A model generated the notes under the pieces. It was not told the DNA's origin, ran no database searches, and worked only from the letters and a program-made list of their open reading frames with translations. The position numbers were made by a program, and so were the translations under genes. A stretch of DNA of 64,000 nucleotides, from assembly GCA_902625725.1 (NCBI GenBank), contig CACOCY010000001.1, positions 186,001-250,000 on the forward strand. The letters run 5' to 3'. The stretch's first letter is position 1. Each line of letters opens with the position of its first letter. This document shows positions 40,242-50,240 of this stretch, piece after piece. The DNA is from an uncultured SAR116 cluster alpha proteobacterium (GTDB taxonomy: Bacteria > Pseudomonadota > Alphaproteobacteria > Puniceispirillales > Puniceispirillaceae).

Positions 40242-41408
40242 TTACAAATAAAGTAGACTTAATTTTCTCAGCCGATTGCAAGCCTCCTGAATTAGCGCAT
40301 CTGAATTCGCAGAAGAAAATCTGAGATAACCCTCTCCATAAGTCCCAAATGCGGTACCTGCTAACCCTGCAACCCCAAACTCTTCCAAAAGTCGAACTTG
40401 TAATATTTCAGACGAGACCCCCAATTTTTTTATGTTTGGAAAGGCATAAAAAGCGCCACCAGGCATCTGGCATTCTACCCCTTTAATACCGATTAAATTT
40501 TCAGCTATAAGAATGGCTCTGCGCTTGAATGCGACTCTCATTTCTTCAACGCAGGTTTGATCTCCTGTTGTTGCAGCCAATGCTGCAAACTGTGCAGCTG
40601 TATTAACACAAGAGTGATAATTTATTCCTAATTTATCAGCATGCTCTATGCTTGACTTTGGCCAAATGCCAAGCCCAACTCTCCAACCTGTCATGGCATA
40701 GGTTTTTGACCATCCATTCAGAATAATTAATCTGTCTTGAATTTCCGGGTAAGACAATAAAGAATGTGGTGGTGTGTTGAACACTAAACGATCATAGATT
40801 TCGTCAGAAAAAATGGTAATATTAGGATGCTTAGCCAGACCTGCAATTAACTTTTTAATTTCTGCAGGAGGAGTTACTCCCCCAGTTGGATTATGTGGGG
40901 TATTAAGTATTATAAGCGTTGTATTGTTTTTGATTTTGCTTAATATTTCGTCTGCGCTAAAAGCGAAGCCACTTTCCTCTTTAAGTTGGTAAAAAACAGG
41001 TTTTGCACCTGAAAAAGCAACTGCTGACTCGTAAATTGGGAAACTTGGATTTGGCATTAGAATTTCGTTTCCTCTTCCACCATAAATCATTGCTGCGATA
41101 AAGATAATAGGCTTTCCACCAGGAGTAATTTGAATTTGTGATATAGGAGGACAATATCCATATCGCTTTGATAGATCGTCTTGCACCGCTTCACGCAAAG
41201 CGTGAATGCCTAGGGACGGTGAATAACCATGTGCACCATCTCTTAAAGCTCTAATACCAGCCTCTACAATGTGTTCTGGGGTACTAAAATCTGGTTGTCC
41301 TATACCAAGGTTAATTATATTTTTTCCAGATTTTTGAAGCTCACCTGCTCTATCTAAAACACTAAAGGCAGTCTCGGTACTCAGCTTACTAAGATTTTTA
41401 TTTAGCAT
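40242..41408 (-). CDS. Class I/II PLP-dependent aminotransferase
   Basis: 388 residues of the aspartate aminotransferase superfamily. Seen are LGIGQPDFSTPEHI, NTPHNPTGGV, SDEIYDRL, the PLP lysine in NGWSKTYAMTGWRVG, and the C-terminal RFSSANSD with the substrate-carboxylate arginine. It could transfer from aspartate, aromatic or branched amino acids; sequence alone does not decide. It stands alone, upstream of the glnBA pair and on the same strand. Confidence 0.88.
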   Translation of the reverse strand: MLNKNLSKLSTETAFSVLDRAGELQKSGKNIINLGIGQPDFSTPEHIVEAGIRALRDGAHGYSPSLGIHALREAVQDDLSKRYGYCPPISQIQITPGGKPIIFIAAMIYGGRGNEILMPNPSFPIYESAVAFSGAKPVFYQLKEESGFAFSADEILSKIKNNTTLIILNTPHNPTGGVTPPAEIKKLIAGLAKHPNITIFSDEIYDRLVFNTPPHSLLSYPEIQDRLIILNGWSKTYAMTGWRVGLGIWPKSSIEHADKLGINYHSCVNTAAQFAALAATTGDQTCVEEMRVAFKRRAILIAENLIGIKGVECQMPGGAFYAFPNIKKLGVSSEILQVRLLEEFGVAGLAGTAFGTYGEGYLRFSSANSDALIQEACNRLRKLSLLYL

Positions 41409-41598
41409 TTGATATTCCCTTATAAAATATTCCTGACTTTTGCTAGTATTGAGGAGCGAAAATCGGAAAAAATGTTTTTTTAGATTTTTATTTCCTTTTG
41501 ATCTAAACTTTATGGTGTATTATTAAGGTATGTTGCAACTAAATTTCTCTTGCTGCAAAAATCTTTATTCCATTTGAACAAATTCATTTGGTTGTAAT

Positions 41599-41676
41599 GG
41601 CGGGTGTAGCTCAGTTGGTTAGAGCGCCAGTTTGTGGTACTGGATGTCGCCGGTTCGAATCCGGTCACTCGCCCCA
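41599..41676 (+). tRNA. tRNA-His (GTG)
   Basis: Acceptor GCGGGTG/CACTCGC preceded by the extra G-1 opposite a C discriminator, as in tRNA-His. Anticodon arm CCAGT-TTGTGGT-ACTGG gives anticodon GTG; T-arm GGTTCGAATCC; CCA encoded. A queuosine target tRNA. Confidence 0.97.
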
Positions 41677-41885
41677 TTGTTTCCGTATAATCTTTGTAGA
41701 CTTGGCTTTATAGATTTTTTTATTTTTTGGTTTTCACCATTGGCTAATAGTGTTTAGGTTTATTGACATTCATAAATTTACTGGACGTTAGGCCAAATGA
41801 AATTTATTGTAATATTTTTTAACTATAAGTTATTGATGTTGACGCAATGAGCTTATTTTTGTAGCGATAAGTGTTGGTTTTTATT

Positions 41886-41970
41886 GCGGGCGTGGCGAAA
41901 TTGGTAGACGCGCCAGATTTAGGTTCTGGTATCTAACGATGTGGGGGTTCAAGTCCCTCCGCCCGCACCA
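41886..41970 (+). tRNA. tRNA-Leu (TAG)
   Basis: 85-base class II tRNA with acceptor GCGGGCG/CGCCCGC, anticodon arm CCAGA-TTTAGGT-TCTGG giving TAG, a variable arm (ATCTAACGATGT), T-arm GGTTCAAGTCC and encoded CCA. Confidence 0.96.
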
Positions 41971-42065
41971 TTAAAAAGGGCGCTTTTATAGTCAAAATTT
42001 AAGAACAAACGCGCAGGTTATTTTATTCCTTAGTAAGCATATTTTAGAATTGGGAAACACACAGA

Positions 42066-43616
42066 ATGGAAATACAATTATTATCAAGTAAAGGACTTTC
42101 GCGTGAGTTTAAAATTGAAATTAATGCCACCGATATTGATAATCGCTTAGCCGACAAATTGACTGAAATTTCAAAAACCGTGAAGCTGCCAGGATTTCGT
42201 CCCGGAAAAGTACCTATGTCAGTTGTTAAAGCTAGGTTTGGGGATCAGTCGAAGGGCGAAATAATTCAAACAATGCTAGACGAGGCCGCTCGTGAAGCAA
42301 TTGAGTCAAATAAGTTGAACCTCGCGAGCCAGCCATCACTTGATATAACGTCATATAAAGATGGTAAGGATTTAGAAGCAATGCTGAAATGTGAGATTCT
42401 GCCAGAAATTAAATTACCAGATATATCAGCTTTATCGATTCAAAGACCAACGTTACCATTAGATGAAACTGAAGTAACAAAAACAATGGCGAGACTTGCT
42501 TCAGAGAATAGTCCAACAAAAAAAGCAAAAAAAAGTTATAAAGCTGTCCTCGGCGATATAGTAGTAATTGATTTTGAAGGTTCTATCGATGCAGTGCCAT
42601 TCGATGGTGGGGCAGCTAAGGATCATTCTTTAGAATTGGGGAGCAATACTTTCATACCAGGCTTTGAGGACGGACTTATAGGTTCGAAAGCGGGAGATTC
42701 AAAAAATATTGATGTATCGTTTCCGGAAAATTATCAAGCATCACATCTTGCAGGAAAACGAGCTGTTTTTTCAGTTATAGTTAATGAGGTTCGCACCAAA
42801 GGCAAGCCTGTTTTAGATAATTCTCTTGCAGAGAAATTAGGTTTTAAGAATCTGTCATTACTTGAGGAAGCGGTTCGCGGTCAAATGAACTCTCAACATG
42901 CATCAGCACTTCGTCAGCTACTGAAGAAGAATATATTAGATCAGTTGAATGATTATGCCCAATTTGATGTCCCTGAAACGTTACTTTCTTCTGAATATGA
43001 TGTGGTCGCTAAATCAATGAAATCAGAGCAGGGCATTAAAGTCGAAGAAGAAAATGCTGACGGTCAGTCGAAAGACAAGGCAGCTGACGAAGGGCTTGAC
43101 CAAAAAGCTAAGAAAGAGGCACTTTCTATTGCTAAACGTAGAGTAAGTTTGGGTTTAATGTTGACTGAGATTGGTCGCGTTAATGACATAAAAGTGTCAG
43201 AAGAAGATACAAAGCAAGCCATATTTGGGCAGGCAAAGAATTATCCGGGTCAGGAAAAACAAGTTATTGAATATTATCAAAAAAATCCAGATGCAACACA
43301 GCAGTTGGCAGGTCCTTTGTTTGAGGACAAAGTTATTGATTACATTCTTGAACTTGCCAATGTGACCGATTTTGAAACGAACATTGATGAATTATATGCT
43401 TCTCAAGAGGTTAGTGAAAACAAAAAAGTTAAAAAAATCAGTAAGAAAAAATCTAAAGCAGTAATAAAAAAACCTGGAAGCAAAACTAAAGCGTCATCGG
43501 TTAAAAAGAAAAATAAACCAAAAAAAGTTTTCAGTAAATCTGACTCAAACCCAGACAACAAAAAAACAACCAAAAGAAAACCATCCAAAAAAGTAGCTGC
43601 CAAAAAATCTACATAG
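42066..43616 (+). CDS. tig: Trigger factor with lysine-rich tail
   Basis: Ribosome-bound chaperone and prolyl isomerase. The ribosome-binding motif GFRPGKVP (signature FRxGxxP) is near residue 45, a FKBP-type PPIase domain spans about 155-240 (GDIVVIDFEGSIDAVPFDGG; FIPGFEDGLIG), and the helical C-domain follows. At 516 residues it is longer than usual because of a roughly 70-residue Lys/Ser/Pro-rich tail (many KK and KxK repeats) resembling histone H1. It is first in the tig-clpP-clpX-lon-hup block. Confidence 0.95.
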   Translation: MEIQLLSSKGLSREFKIEINATDIDNRLADKLTEISKTVKLPGFRPGKVPMSVVKARFGDQSKGEIIQTMLDEAAREAIESNKLNLASQPSLDITSYKDGKDLEAMLKCEILPEIKLPDISALSIQRPTLPLDETEVTKTMARLASENSPTKKAKKSYKAVLGDIVVIDFEGSIDAVPFDGGAAKDHSLELGSNTFIPGFEDGLIGSKAGDSKNIDVSFPENYQASHLAGKRAVFSVIVNEVRTKGKPVLDNSLAEKLGFKNLSLLEEAVRGQMNSQHASALRQLLKKNILDQLNDYAQFDVPETLLSSEYDVVAKSMKSEQGIKVEEENADGQSKDKAADEGLDQKAKKEALSIAKRRVSLGLMLTEIGRVNDIKVSEEDTKQAIFGQAKNYPGQEKQVIEYYQKNPDATQQLAGPLFEDKVIDYILELANVTDFETNIDELYASQEVSENKKVKKISKKKSKAVIKKPGSKTKASSVKKKNKPKKVFSKSDSNPDNKKTTKRKPSKKVAAKKST

Positions 43617-43750
43617 CGGGATATTTTCATAAATTCCTTGGCAGCCAGTCTAATTGACTATACTTTAAATTAGCTAGGTGAAAGTGTTTTAGAATTCAGA
43701 AAAATAAGCTGTTTGCTGATTTTGATATAAAATAAAGGGAATTAAAAATA

Positions 43751-44377
43751 ATGATAGGTATTTTGCCAAAAGAAACTTCAGCTTTGATACCAATGGTCGT
43801 TGAACAAACAAATCGGGGGGAACGTTCATACGATATATATTCTCGTTTACTGAAAGAACGGATTATTTTCTTAAATGGTCCTGTAGAAGATATGATGGCA
43901 TCCGTAGTATGCGCTCAACTATTATTTCTTGAATCAGAAAATCCTTCAAAAGACATCTTTATGTATATAAATTCTCCAGGAGGTGTGGTTACTTCTGGAA
44001 TGGCGATATACGACACAATGGAGTATATTCGACCAGATGTTTCTACTGTATGTATCGGCCAAGCGGCATCAATGGGCTCTCTTCTTTTAACAGCAGGGGC
44101 AGTTGGCAAACGACAATGTTTACCCAATTCCCGTATTATGACACACCAGCCATCTGGTGGATTTCAAGGTCAAGCCACAGATATTGAAATTCACGCAAAA
44201 GAAATAATTAGTCTGAGAAGTAGACTCAATAAAATTTACGAGAAGCATTCGGGGAAATCATTGAAGCAGATCGAAAAAATTATGGAGCGCGATACGTTTA
44301 TGTCGCCAGATGAAGCTAAGGAAATGGGACTAATTGACGAAGTTGTGTCTAAACGTCCTTCACCTGAGAAAAGCTGA
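43751..44377 (+). CDS. clpP: ATP-dependent Clp protease proteolytic subunit
   Basis: 208-residue serine peptidase. The catalytic Ser is in [11 protein letters not shown] near residue 103, the His in [10 protein letters not shown] near 128, and the Asp in the [10 protein letters not shown] segment. [17 protein letters not shown] is typical. It is followed by clpX, its unfoldase partner. Confidence 0.97.
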   Translation: MIGILPKETSALIPMVVEQTNRGERSYDIYSRLLKERIIFLNGPVEDMMASVVCAQLLFLESENPSKDIFMYINSPGGVVTSGMAIYDTMEYIRPDVSTVCIGQAASMGSLLLTAGAVGKRQCLPNSRIMTHQPSGGFQGQATDIEIHAKEIISLRSRLNKIYEKHSGKSLKQIEKIMERDTFMSPDEAKEMGLIDEVVSKRPSPEKS

Positions 44378-44503
44378 AATAAAATTCAAAAGAAGTTTTA
44401 TGAAAAAAAAACACAAATTTAGGTAAGTTTTAATGACAAGATGCGTTATTGTGATAACATATCTTAACTAAAGGCTCTACAGCTCAAAAAAGGGTAAAAA
44501 TAA

Positions 44504-45763
44504 ATGGCAAAATCAACAGATGAAAGCAAATCCACTTTATTTTGTTCTTTTTGTGGCAAGAGTCAGCATGAAGTGAAAAAACTTATTGCTGGACCAACTG
44601 TCTTTATTTGTGACGAATGCGTAGAATTATGCATGGATATCATAAGAGAGGAGCATAAGGGAAGCTTTGTAAAAGGTAGTGAAGGCGTTCCATCGCCGAT
44701 TGATATAAAATCTGTGTTGGACGATTATGTGATTGGCCAGGATAAAGCAAAACGAGTGTTATCCGTAGCTGTCCATAATCATTATAAAAGGCTTGCAAAT
44801 GCTGGAAAGGTTGGTGACCTCGAAATTTCAAAATCTAACATTATGTTGGTAGGTCCCACAGGTTCTGGAAAAACACTTCTTGCGCAAACCTTAGCGCGCA
44901 TTCTGGATGTGCCATTCACTATGGCAGACGCAACAACTTTGACAGAGGCTGGTTATGTTGGAGAAGACGTAGAAAACATAATCCTCAAATTACTTCAGGC
45001 GGCTGATTATAATGTCGAGAAAGCCCAGAGAGGCATAGTTTATATTGATGAAGTAGATAAGATTAGCAGAAAGTCAGATAATCCATCGATCACCAGAGAT
45101 GTTTCAGGTGAAGGTGTTCAGCAAGCGTTATTAAAAATAATGGAAGGAACTATAGCATCAGTTCCGCCACAAGGAGGAAGAAAACACCCACAACAGGAAT
45201 TTCTGCAAGTTGATACGACTAATATTTTATTTATCTGTGGCGGAGCTTTCGCTGGGCTTGAACGATTAATTTCCGACAGGACAAACAGCACTGGCATTGG
45301 ATTTGGCGCCACCGTGCGAGATAAAGATGAGCATAAAATCGGTGAGATACTCTCGAAGGTTGAGCCAGAAGATCTGGTTAAATTTGGTTTAATACCTGAA
45401 TTTATAGGAAGATTGCCAGTTATTGCGACTTTGGAAGACTTAGATGAAGATGCGCTCGTTCAAATACTTGTAGAACCAAAAAACGCGCTTACAAAGCAAT
45501 ATAAGGCACTTTTCGAAATGGATGAGGTGGTGCTTGAATTTAGAGAGGACGCGTTAAGAGCAATCGCGAGACGGGCAATCGAACGAAAGACAGGCGCACG
45601 TGGACTTCGTTCAATACTAGAGAGTATCCTAATGGACACAATGTTTGATACACCAACCGCGGATAATATTGATAGTGTGGTCATTAATGAAGACGTGGTC
45701 ACATCTAATGCGGCACCATTGCTTGTTCATTCCTCAGTTTCTAAGCAAGATTCCGGTGCATAA
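44504..45763 (+). CDS. clpX: Clp protease ATP-binding subunit ClpX
   Basis: AAA+ unfoldase of 419 residues. The N-terminal C4 zinc finger (FCSFCGKSQ ... [10 protein letters not shown]), Walker A GPTGSGKT, Walker [10 protein letters not shown], the IGF loop that docks ClpP (TGIGFGA), sensor and arginine-finger segments ([18 protein letters not shown]) are all visible. It feeds substrates to ClpP. Confidence 0.97.
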   Translation: MAKSTDESKSTLFCSFCGKSQHEVKKLIAGPTVFICDECVELCMDIIREEHKGSFVKGSEGVPSPIDIKSVLDDYVIGQDKAKRVLSVAVHNHYKRLANAGKVGDLEISKSNIMLVGPTGSGKTLLAQTLARILDVPFTMADATTLTEAGYVGEDVENIILKLLQAADYNVEKAQRGIVYIDEVDKISRKSDNPSITRDVSGEGVQQALLKIMEGTIASVPPQGGRKHPQQEFLQVDTTNILFICGGAFAGLERLISDRTNSTGIGFGATVRDKDEHKIGEILSKVEPEDLVKFGLIPEFIGRLPVIATLEDLDEDALVQILVEPKNALTKQYKALFEMDEVVLEFREDALRAIARRAIERKTGARGLRSILESILMDTMFDTPTADNIDSVVINEDVVTSNAAPLLVHSSVSKQDSGA

Positions 45764-46081
45764 AAATTTTCAACAAATAATTATTTAATACTCATGGGCA
45801 TTAAAAAATATTTTGTTTTTGAATATTTTATATTTTTAATTGTAGCCGAATGCTCTTATTTGTTTAATATTTAATTTACTAAATTGACTAGATAGTTAAT
45901 TAATCAAAAAAAATTAGGTTTATGTTTACTAACTTCAGCCCTTGAAATCTGAAACTTTCATATCACATTGTAATATGTGATAAGTGGATGGCGTATTTTA
46001 TCTCTGCTTCATAACTGTATTAAATTAAAATATATTTTTTTAGATCTGATAGTTTAAAAAGTAGATAAGAAGGAATTATTA
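45764..46081. promoter_or_regulatory. lon upstream region with inverted repeat and possible heat-shock -35
   Basis: AT-rich region between clpX and lon. At 45961-45982 an exact 8-bp inverted repeat (TATCACAT, six-base spacer, ATGTGATA) could be an operator or small hairpin. CTTGAAA at 45941-45947 matches the -35 box of RpoH-type promoters, which would suit lon; a matching -10 (near CATATCA) is imperfect. Both are suggestions from pattern only. Confidence 0.35.
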
Positions 46082-48475
46082 ATGTCCGACCATGAAGAAA
46101 CACAAACCATTCCTATTCTTCCTTTGCGAGATATAGTTGTTTTCCCTCACATGATCGTACCATTATTCGTAGGCAGAGATAAGTCGGTTCGAGCCTTGGA
46201 AGCAGTCATGTCTCAGAATAAGCAGATTTTATTGTTAACGCAGACAGATGCTAGTACAGAAGAACCATTCTCGGACGACTTGTATCGTGTTGGGACGCTA
46301 GGTACTATTCTTCAGCTATTGAAGCTCCCCGATGGCACAGTTAAAGTCCTTGTAGAAGGGGGTGGCAGAGCGAGTGTAAAAGAAATTTATGATTCCGGTG
46401 AATTTTTAACGGCTAGTATGGAAGAACTTCAAGAAGTCAAGGTGACTGACCCAGAGGTGATAGCGCTTGGGAGAGCAACTGTTCATCATTTTGAAGATTA
46501 CATAAAACTCAATAAAAAAATTGCATCAGAAATCTTGGCATCTGTTAATCAATTAGAAGATACAAATAAAATTGCTGACACATTAGCTTCACATGTTGCG
46601 GTGGGCATTGAAGAAAAACAGCAATTATTAGAAAAAATTGACGTTCGCGCTAGACTAGAGAAACTGTATGAACTGATGGACGGAGAAATTAGCGTATTGC
46701 AGGTCGAGCGCAGGATTAGAAGCCGTGTGAAAAGACAAATGGAAAAAACCCAGCGCGAGTATTATCTAAACGAGCAAATGAAAGCTATCCAAAAGGAGCT
46801 TGGAGAAACTGAAGATGGCAAAAATGAAATTGACGAAATAGAAGAAAAGATTATTAGGGCGAAATTACCGAAGGAGGCAAAGGAGAAAGCCTTTAACGAA
46901 CTGAAAAAGCTAAGAAACATGGGGCCAATGAGTGCAGAAGCAACCGTTGTGAGAAATTACCTTGACTGGATGGCTGCATTGCCATGGAAAAAGTCAAGCA
47001 AATTGGCAATTGATATTCAAAAGGCAAGACAGGTGCTCGACGATGATCATTATGGGCTGAATAAAGTTAAAGAACGTGTGATAGAATTTTTGGCGATTCA
47101 AAAAAGGACAAAAAAGAACAAGGGTCCAATATTATGCCTTGTAGGCCCACCAGGGGTTGGTAAAACATCCCTCGGAAAAAGTATTGCTAGAGCATCTGGA
47201 AGAAAATTTGTTAGAATGGCACTTGGGGGTGTAAGGGATGAAGCTGAGATTAGAGGCCACAGGAGGACTTACATCGGTTCTTTACCAGGGAAAATCTTGC
47301 ATGGAATGAAAAAAGCTGAAAAGAATAACCCGTTATTTCTTTTAGACGAAATAGACAAATTGGGATCCGATTGGCGGGGAGATCCAACTTCAGCGTTGCT
47401 AGAAGTTTTAGATCCGGCACAAAACAACACCTTTCAGGATCATTACCTTGAGGTAGATTTTGATCTATCCAACGTAATGTTTATTACTACAGCTAATAGT
47501 CTAAACATGCCAGAACCGTTGCTTGATAGGATGGAGATAATTCAACTCTCTGGATACACTGAAGAAGAAAAAATCGAAATTGCGGTAAACCATTTATTAC
47601 CAAGGCAGCTGAAAGAACATGGTGTGGAGAGTGGTGAAATAACGATTTCTCGAGATACCATTAGGGATGTAATAAGATATTATACCAAAGAGGCAGGAGT
47701 TAGAGCCCTAGAACAGTCTTTAGCTAAAATAGTGAGGAAAGCTCTGACACAGATAATTACGGGACAAGCCGATAGCTTGAGTGTTAATAACAACAACCTG
47801 GCTGATTTCATGGGTGTGAGAAAGTATAAGTTTGGAGAAATAGATGCCGAAGATCAGGTGGGTGTAGTCACTGGACTCGCTTGGACCAAGGTTGGGGGAG
47901 AACTTCTTCAGGTAGAAGCTGTCAGAGTGCCCGGAAAAGGAAAAATATCATCAACAGGAAAACTTGGTGAGGTGATGAAAGAGTCAATTCAAGCTGCCGA
48001 GTTTTTTGTAAAGTCCAAAGCTAACGATTTCGGTATAGATTTATCAGCTGCGGAAAAATTTGATATTCATGTCCACGTTCCAGAAGGTGCCACACCAAAA
48101 GATGGTCCGTCTGCCGGAATTGCAATGGTGACTTCAATTATTTCTGCGCACTTAGGACTTGCCGTTAAAAAAGATGTGGCAATGACTGGTGAAATAACAT
48201 TACGAGGACAAGTATTGCAAATAGGTGGATTAAAAGAAAAATTGTTAGCTGCTTTGAGAGGCGGAATTAAAACAGTTATTATTCCCAAAGATAATGAAAA
48301 GGACCTGGAAGAAATCCCAGAAAATGTAAAATCCGATTTAACCATTATCCCTGTTTCCATTGTCGATGAGGTAATTAATTTAGCGTTTTTAGAGCCACCC
48401 AAACCTTTAGTTGAGAAAATATCTTCAACCATCACGCCTGATCAAGGCTCTGTTTCAGACATAGTTGCTCATTAA
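46082..48475 (+). CDS. lon: ATP-dependent protease Lon
   Basis: 797-residue AAA+ protease. N-terminal substrate domain (TIPILPLRDIVVFPHM), a coiled region with QMEKTQREYYLNEQMKAIQKELG in parts, Walker A GPPGVGKTS, Walker B FLLDEIDKLG, and the protease domain with catalytic Ser in PKDGPSAGIAM and Lys in LKEKLLAALRGG. It degrades misfolded and regulatory proteins, among them CcrM and other cell-cycle factors in alphaproteobacteria. Confidence 0.97.
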   Translation: MSDHEETQTIPILPLRDIVVFPHMIVPLFVGRDKSVRALEAVMSQNKQILLLTQTDASTEEPFSDDLYRVGTLGTILQLLKLPDGTVKVLVEGGGRASVKEIYDSGEFLTASMEELQEVKVTDPEVIALGRATVHHFEDYIKLNKKIASEILASVNQLEDTNKIADTLASHVAVGIEEKQQLLEKIDVRARLEKLYELMDGEISVLQVERRIRSRVKRQMEKTQREYYLNEQMKAIQKELGETEDGKNEIDEIEEKIIRAKLPKEAKEKAFNELKKLRNMGPMSAEATVVRNYLDWMAALPWKKSSKLAIDIQKARQVLDDDHYGLNKVKERVIEFLAIQKRTKKNKGPILCLVGPPGVGKTSLGKSIARASGRKFVRMALGGVRDEAEIRGHRRTYIGSLPGKILHGMKKAEKNNPLFLLDEIDKLGSDWRGDPTSALLEVLDPAQNNTFQDHYLEVDFDLSNVMFITTANSLNMPEPLLDRMEIIQLSGYTEEEKIEIAVNHLLPRQLKEHGVESGEITISRDTIRDVIRYYTKEAGVRALEQSLAKIVRKALTQIITGQADSLSVNNNNLADFMGVRKYKFGEIDAEDQVGVVTGLAWTKVGGELLQVEAVRVPGKGKISSTGKLGEVMKESIQAAEFFVKSKANDFGIDLSAAEKFDIHVHVPEGATPKDGPSAGIAMVTSIISAHLGLAVKKDVAMTGEITLRGQVLQIGGLKEKLLAALRGGIKTVIIPKDNEKDLEEIPENVKSDLTIIPVSIVDEVINLAFLEPPKPLVEKISSTITPDQGSVSDIVAH

Positions 48476-48586
48476 CCTGGTTTTTTCGTTTAAATTTGGA
48501 TAAAAATCATTATATTTTGATTGATTTGATGGTGTGTACCGCATATTGTTTATGCTTATAACTTACTTTTAGGAAGGGAAAACTCA

Positions 48587-48862
48587 ATGAATAAAAACGA
48601 CCTCGTCGCATCTGTTGCAGATCATTCTTCACTAACTAAAGCTGATGCTGCTAGAGCAGTTGACGCTGTGTTTGCATCTATCGAAGGCTCATTAAAAAAT
48701 GGTGATGAAGTTAGAATCGTTGGATTTGGCACTTTCTCTGTTGCATCTCGTGCTGCAACAACAGGACGTAACCCAAGAACTGGTGAGACAATTCAAATAG
48801 CAGCGTCTAAACAACCAAAATTTAAAGCTGGAGCTCCATTGAAAGCTGCAGTTAATAATTAG
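48587..48862 (+). CDS. hup: DNA-binding protein HU
   Basis: 91-residue HU/IHF family protein. It opens MNKNDLVASVADHSSLTKADA, and the DNA-binding beta arm GFGTFSVASRAATTGRNPRTGE carries the family signature. A GGAAGG Shine-Dalgarno precedes the ATG. HU directly after lon is the usual proteobacterial order. Confidence 0.96.
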   Translation: MNKNDLVASVADHSSLTKADAARAVDAVFASIEGSLKNGDEVRIVGFGTFSVASRAATTGRNPRTGETIQIAASKQPKFKAGAPLKAAVNN

Positions 48863-48910
48863 AATATTCAAGTTAACCTTTTGGCGAAAAAGTAACACGC
48901 AATCGGTTTA

Positions 48911-48986
48911 GGGTGGTTAGCTCAGCTGGGAGAGCAATTCGTTTACACCGAATAGGTCGGGGGTTCGAACCCCTCACCACCCACCA
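48911..48986 (+). tRNA. tRNA-Val (TAC)
   Basis: Acceptor GGGTGGT/ACCACCC, D-arm GCTCAGCTGGGAGAGC, anticodon arm ATTCG-TTTACAC-CGAAT giving TAC, T-arm GGGTTCGAACCCC, encoded CCA. It lies about 50 bases after hup and may share its transcript. Confidence 0.97.
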
Positions 48987-48987
48987 C

Positions 48988-49019
48988 AAAAAAAGCGAGG
49001 GTCAGCCTCGCTTTTTTTT
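48988..49019 (+). terminator. Rho-independent terminator after tRNA-Val
   Basis: Perfect stem AGCGAGG/CCTCGCT extended by A-T pairs, five-base loop GTCAG, followed by eight T. It directly follows the tRNA CCA end. Confidence 0.92.
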
Positions 49020-49128
49020 GTCAGATGCTGTAATATTTCTGAAGAACATTTAACTTTTTGCTTCGCGTAGTATCTCTTGTTTCAAAATTATATAATCCCG
49101 AAGCTTGCCAAAATTTATACGGACAATA

Positions 49129-49380
49129 ATGAAGAAGAATAGTAATAAAACTGAGCAAACGCCAAATAAAGATGTCGATGGTAACATGGGTCTATTGCAA
49201 AAGATAACAGAATTAATTTCGAGCTATCCAGATTACAATTCTCCCTATATACGTAGCGACGGAGATATTATAATAACCCTTGATCCAAATATAAAACGAA
49301 AAAGAAAGATAACACAGAATCTTACGGATGCTATCAAAACTATGATGGATGGAAAGCATCCTGTAAGAACTGGAAAATAG
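49129..49380 (+). CDS. Hypothetical small protein
   Basis: About 83 residues, hydrophilic and lysine-rich at both ends, with a central part ELISSYPDYNSPYIRSDGD and a beta-like IIITLDPN. I do not recognise a family. ATG 49129 has GGA six bases ahead and is chosen over the TTG at 49105. It stands alone between the tRNA-Val terminator and the convergent TPR gene. Confidence 0.45.
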   Translation: MKKNSNKTEQTPNKDVDGNMGLLQKITELISSYPDYNSPYIRSDGDIIITLDPNIKRKRKITQNLTDAIKTMMDGKHPVRTGK

Positions 49381-49395
49381 TTTAAAAACGATTGT

Positions 49396-49863
49396 TTAAT
49401 TTATAGCTGAGTCTATAGCTTTTTTTAACTGTTTTAACTCAGTACATTGTGTGAAGCATATATCATCTATTTTTACTAAGTTTTCTTTTGCGCTCTCAAT
49501 GTCGCCTAAAGCAAGATACAACTCCCCCTGATATTCTAAAGCACCCAAGTGTTTGGGATTAATGCTTAAAGCTTTTTCGTAATGATAAGAACTTTTCTCA
49601 AGTTCACCCATTTTGCGCAAAGAAAATCCCATATAATTGTGTATATCTGCATCATCCTGATTATCTTTAACAAGTGCTTGTAGAATAGTCATTGCATTTT
49701 CATAATTTTCCGATTTGATAAGTTTAACCGCTTTGTAATAATCCTTAGAATGAGCGTTTTTATGGCTTTTGTCGTTTGAACTACTACCCGCAGCGAAAGT
49801 TGTGGAAATTGAAAAACAGGCGATTAGTAAAATGGTTGATAAGAAATTAATAATATATTTCAT
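49396..49863 (-). CDS. Secreted TPR protein
   Basis: 155 residues with a signal peptide (about 1-24; hydrophobic LSTILLIACFSIS and likely cleavage after TFA). Two to three tetratricopeptide repeats follow: one around 47-80 (ALVKDNQDDADIHNYMGFSL) and one around 80-115 (YHYEKALSINPKHLGALEYQG). Two cysteines (CFTQC) sit near the C-terminus. TPRs mediate protein contacts; a periplasmic location is inferred. Function is unknown. Confidence 0.8.
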   Translation of the reverse strand: MKYIINFLSTILLIACFSISTTFAAGSSSNDKSHKNAHSKDYYKAVKLIKSENYENAMTILQALVKDNQDDADIHNYMGFSLRKMGELEKSSYHYEKALSINPKHLGALEYQGELYLALGDIESAKENLVKIDDICFTQCTELKQLKKAIDSAIN

Positions 49864-50094
49864 GAATTTTTCCTTCTTAGTGGATAATGAAAATAAGGAA
49901 ATATCATTGAAATTGTCATTGAATTCATTTGTTTTTCCTTATACCTGGATATTTACGTTTGTGTGGGTATTTTAGATTTAATTTTTTGTCTTTTTTTTAT
50001 CTTTTAATGTTTCTTGACAGTCAAAGCACGTTGGTCTAATTCATGGTAAATAAAGCATATTTTGGAAAAAAATATCTTTGCCGTTTTGGTAATT

Positions 50095-50171
50095 GGGGGT
50101 GTAGCTCAGTTGGTTAGAGCGCTGGCCTGTCACGCCAGAGGCCGCGGGTTCGAGTCCCGTCACTCCCGCCA
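50095..50171 (+). tRNA. tRNA-Asp (GTC)
   Basis: Acceptor GGGGGTG/CACTCCC, D-arm GCTCAGTTGGTTAGAGC, anticodon arm CTGGC-CTGTCAC-GCCAG giving GTC, T-arm GGGTTCGAGTCCC, G discriminator and CCA. A queuosine target. An integrase remnant lies 70 bases downstream. Confidence 0.97.
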
Positions 50172-50240
50172 CAAAAATTTAATGATTTCAATGGTTTACG
50201 GCGTTGTGTAGCCATTTGTGTTACCATTTTTAGGCAATGA

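Noticed and set aside
43403-43630. 75-codon minus-strand ORF opposite the trigger factor tail
   Set aside because: Its Phe/Leu-rich product is just the reverse of the Lys-rich codons of the tail.
49973-50040. T-rich stretch as a terminator before tRNA-Asp
   Set aside because: T runs are present but no stable stem precedes them on either strand.
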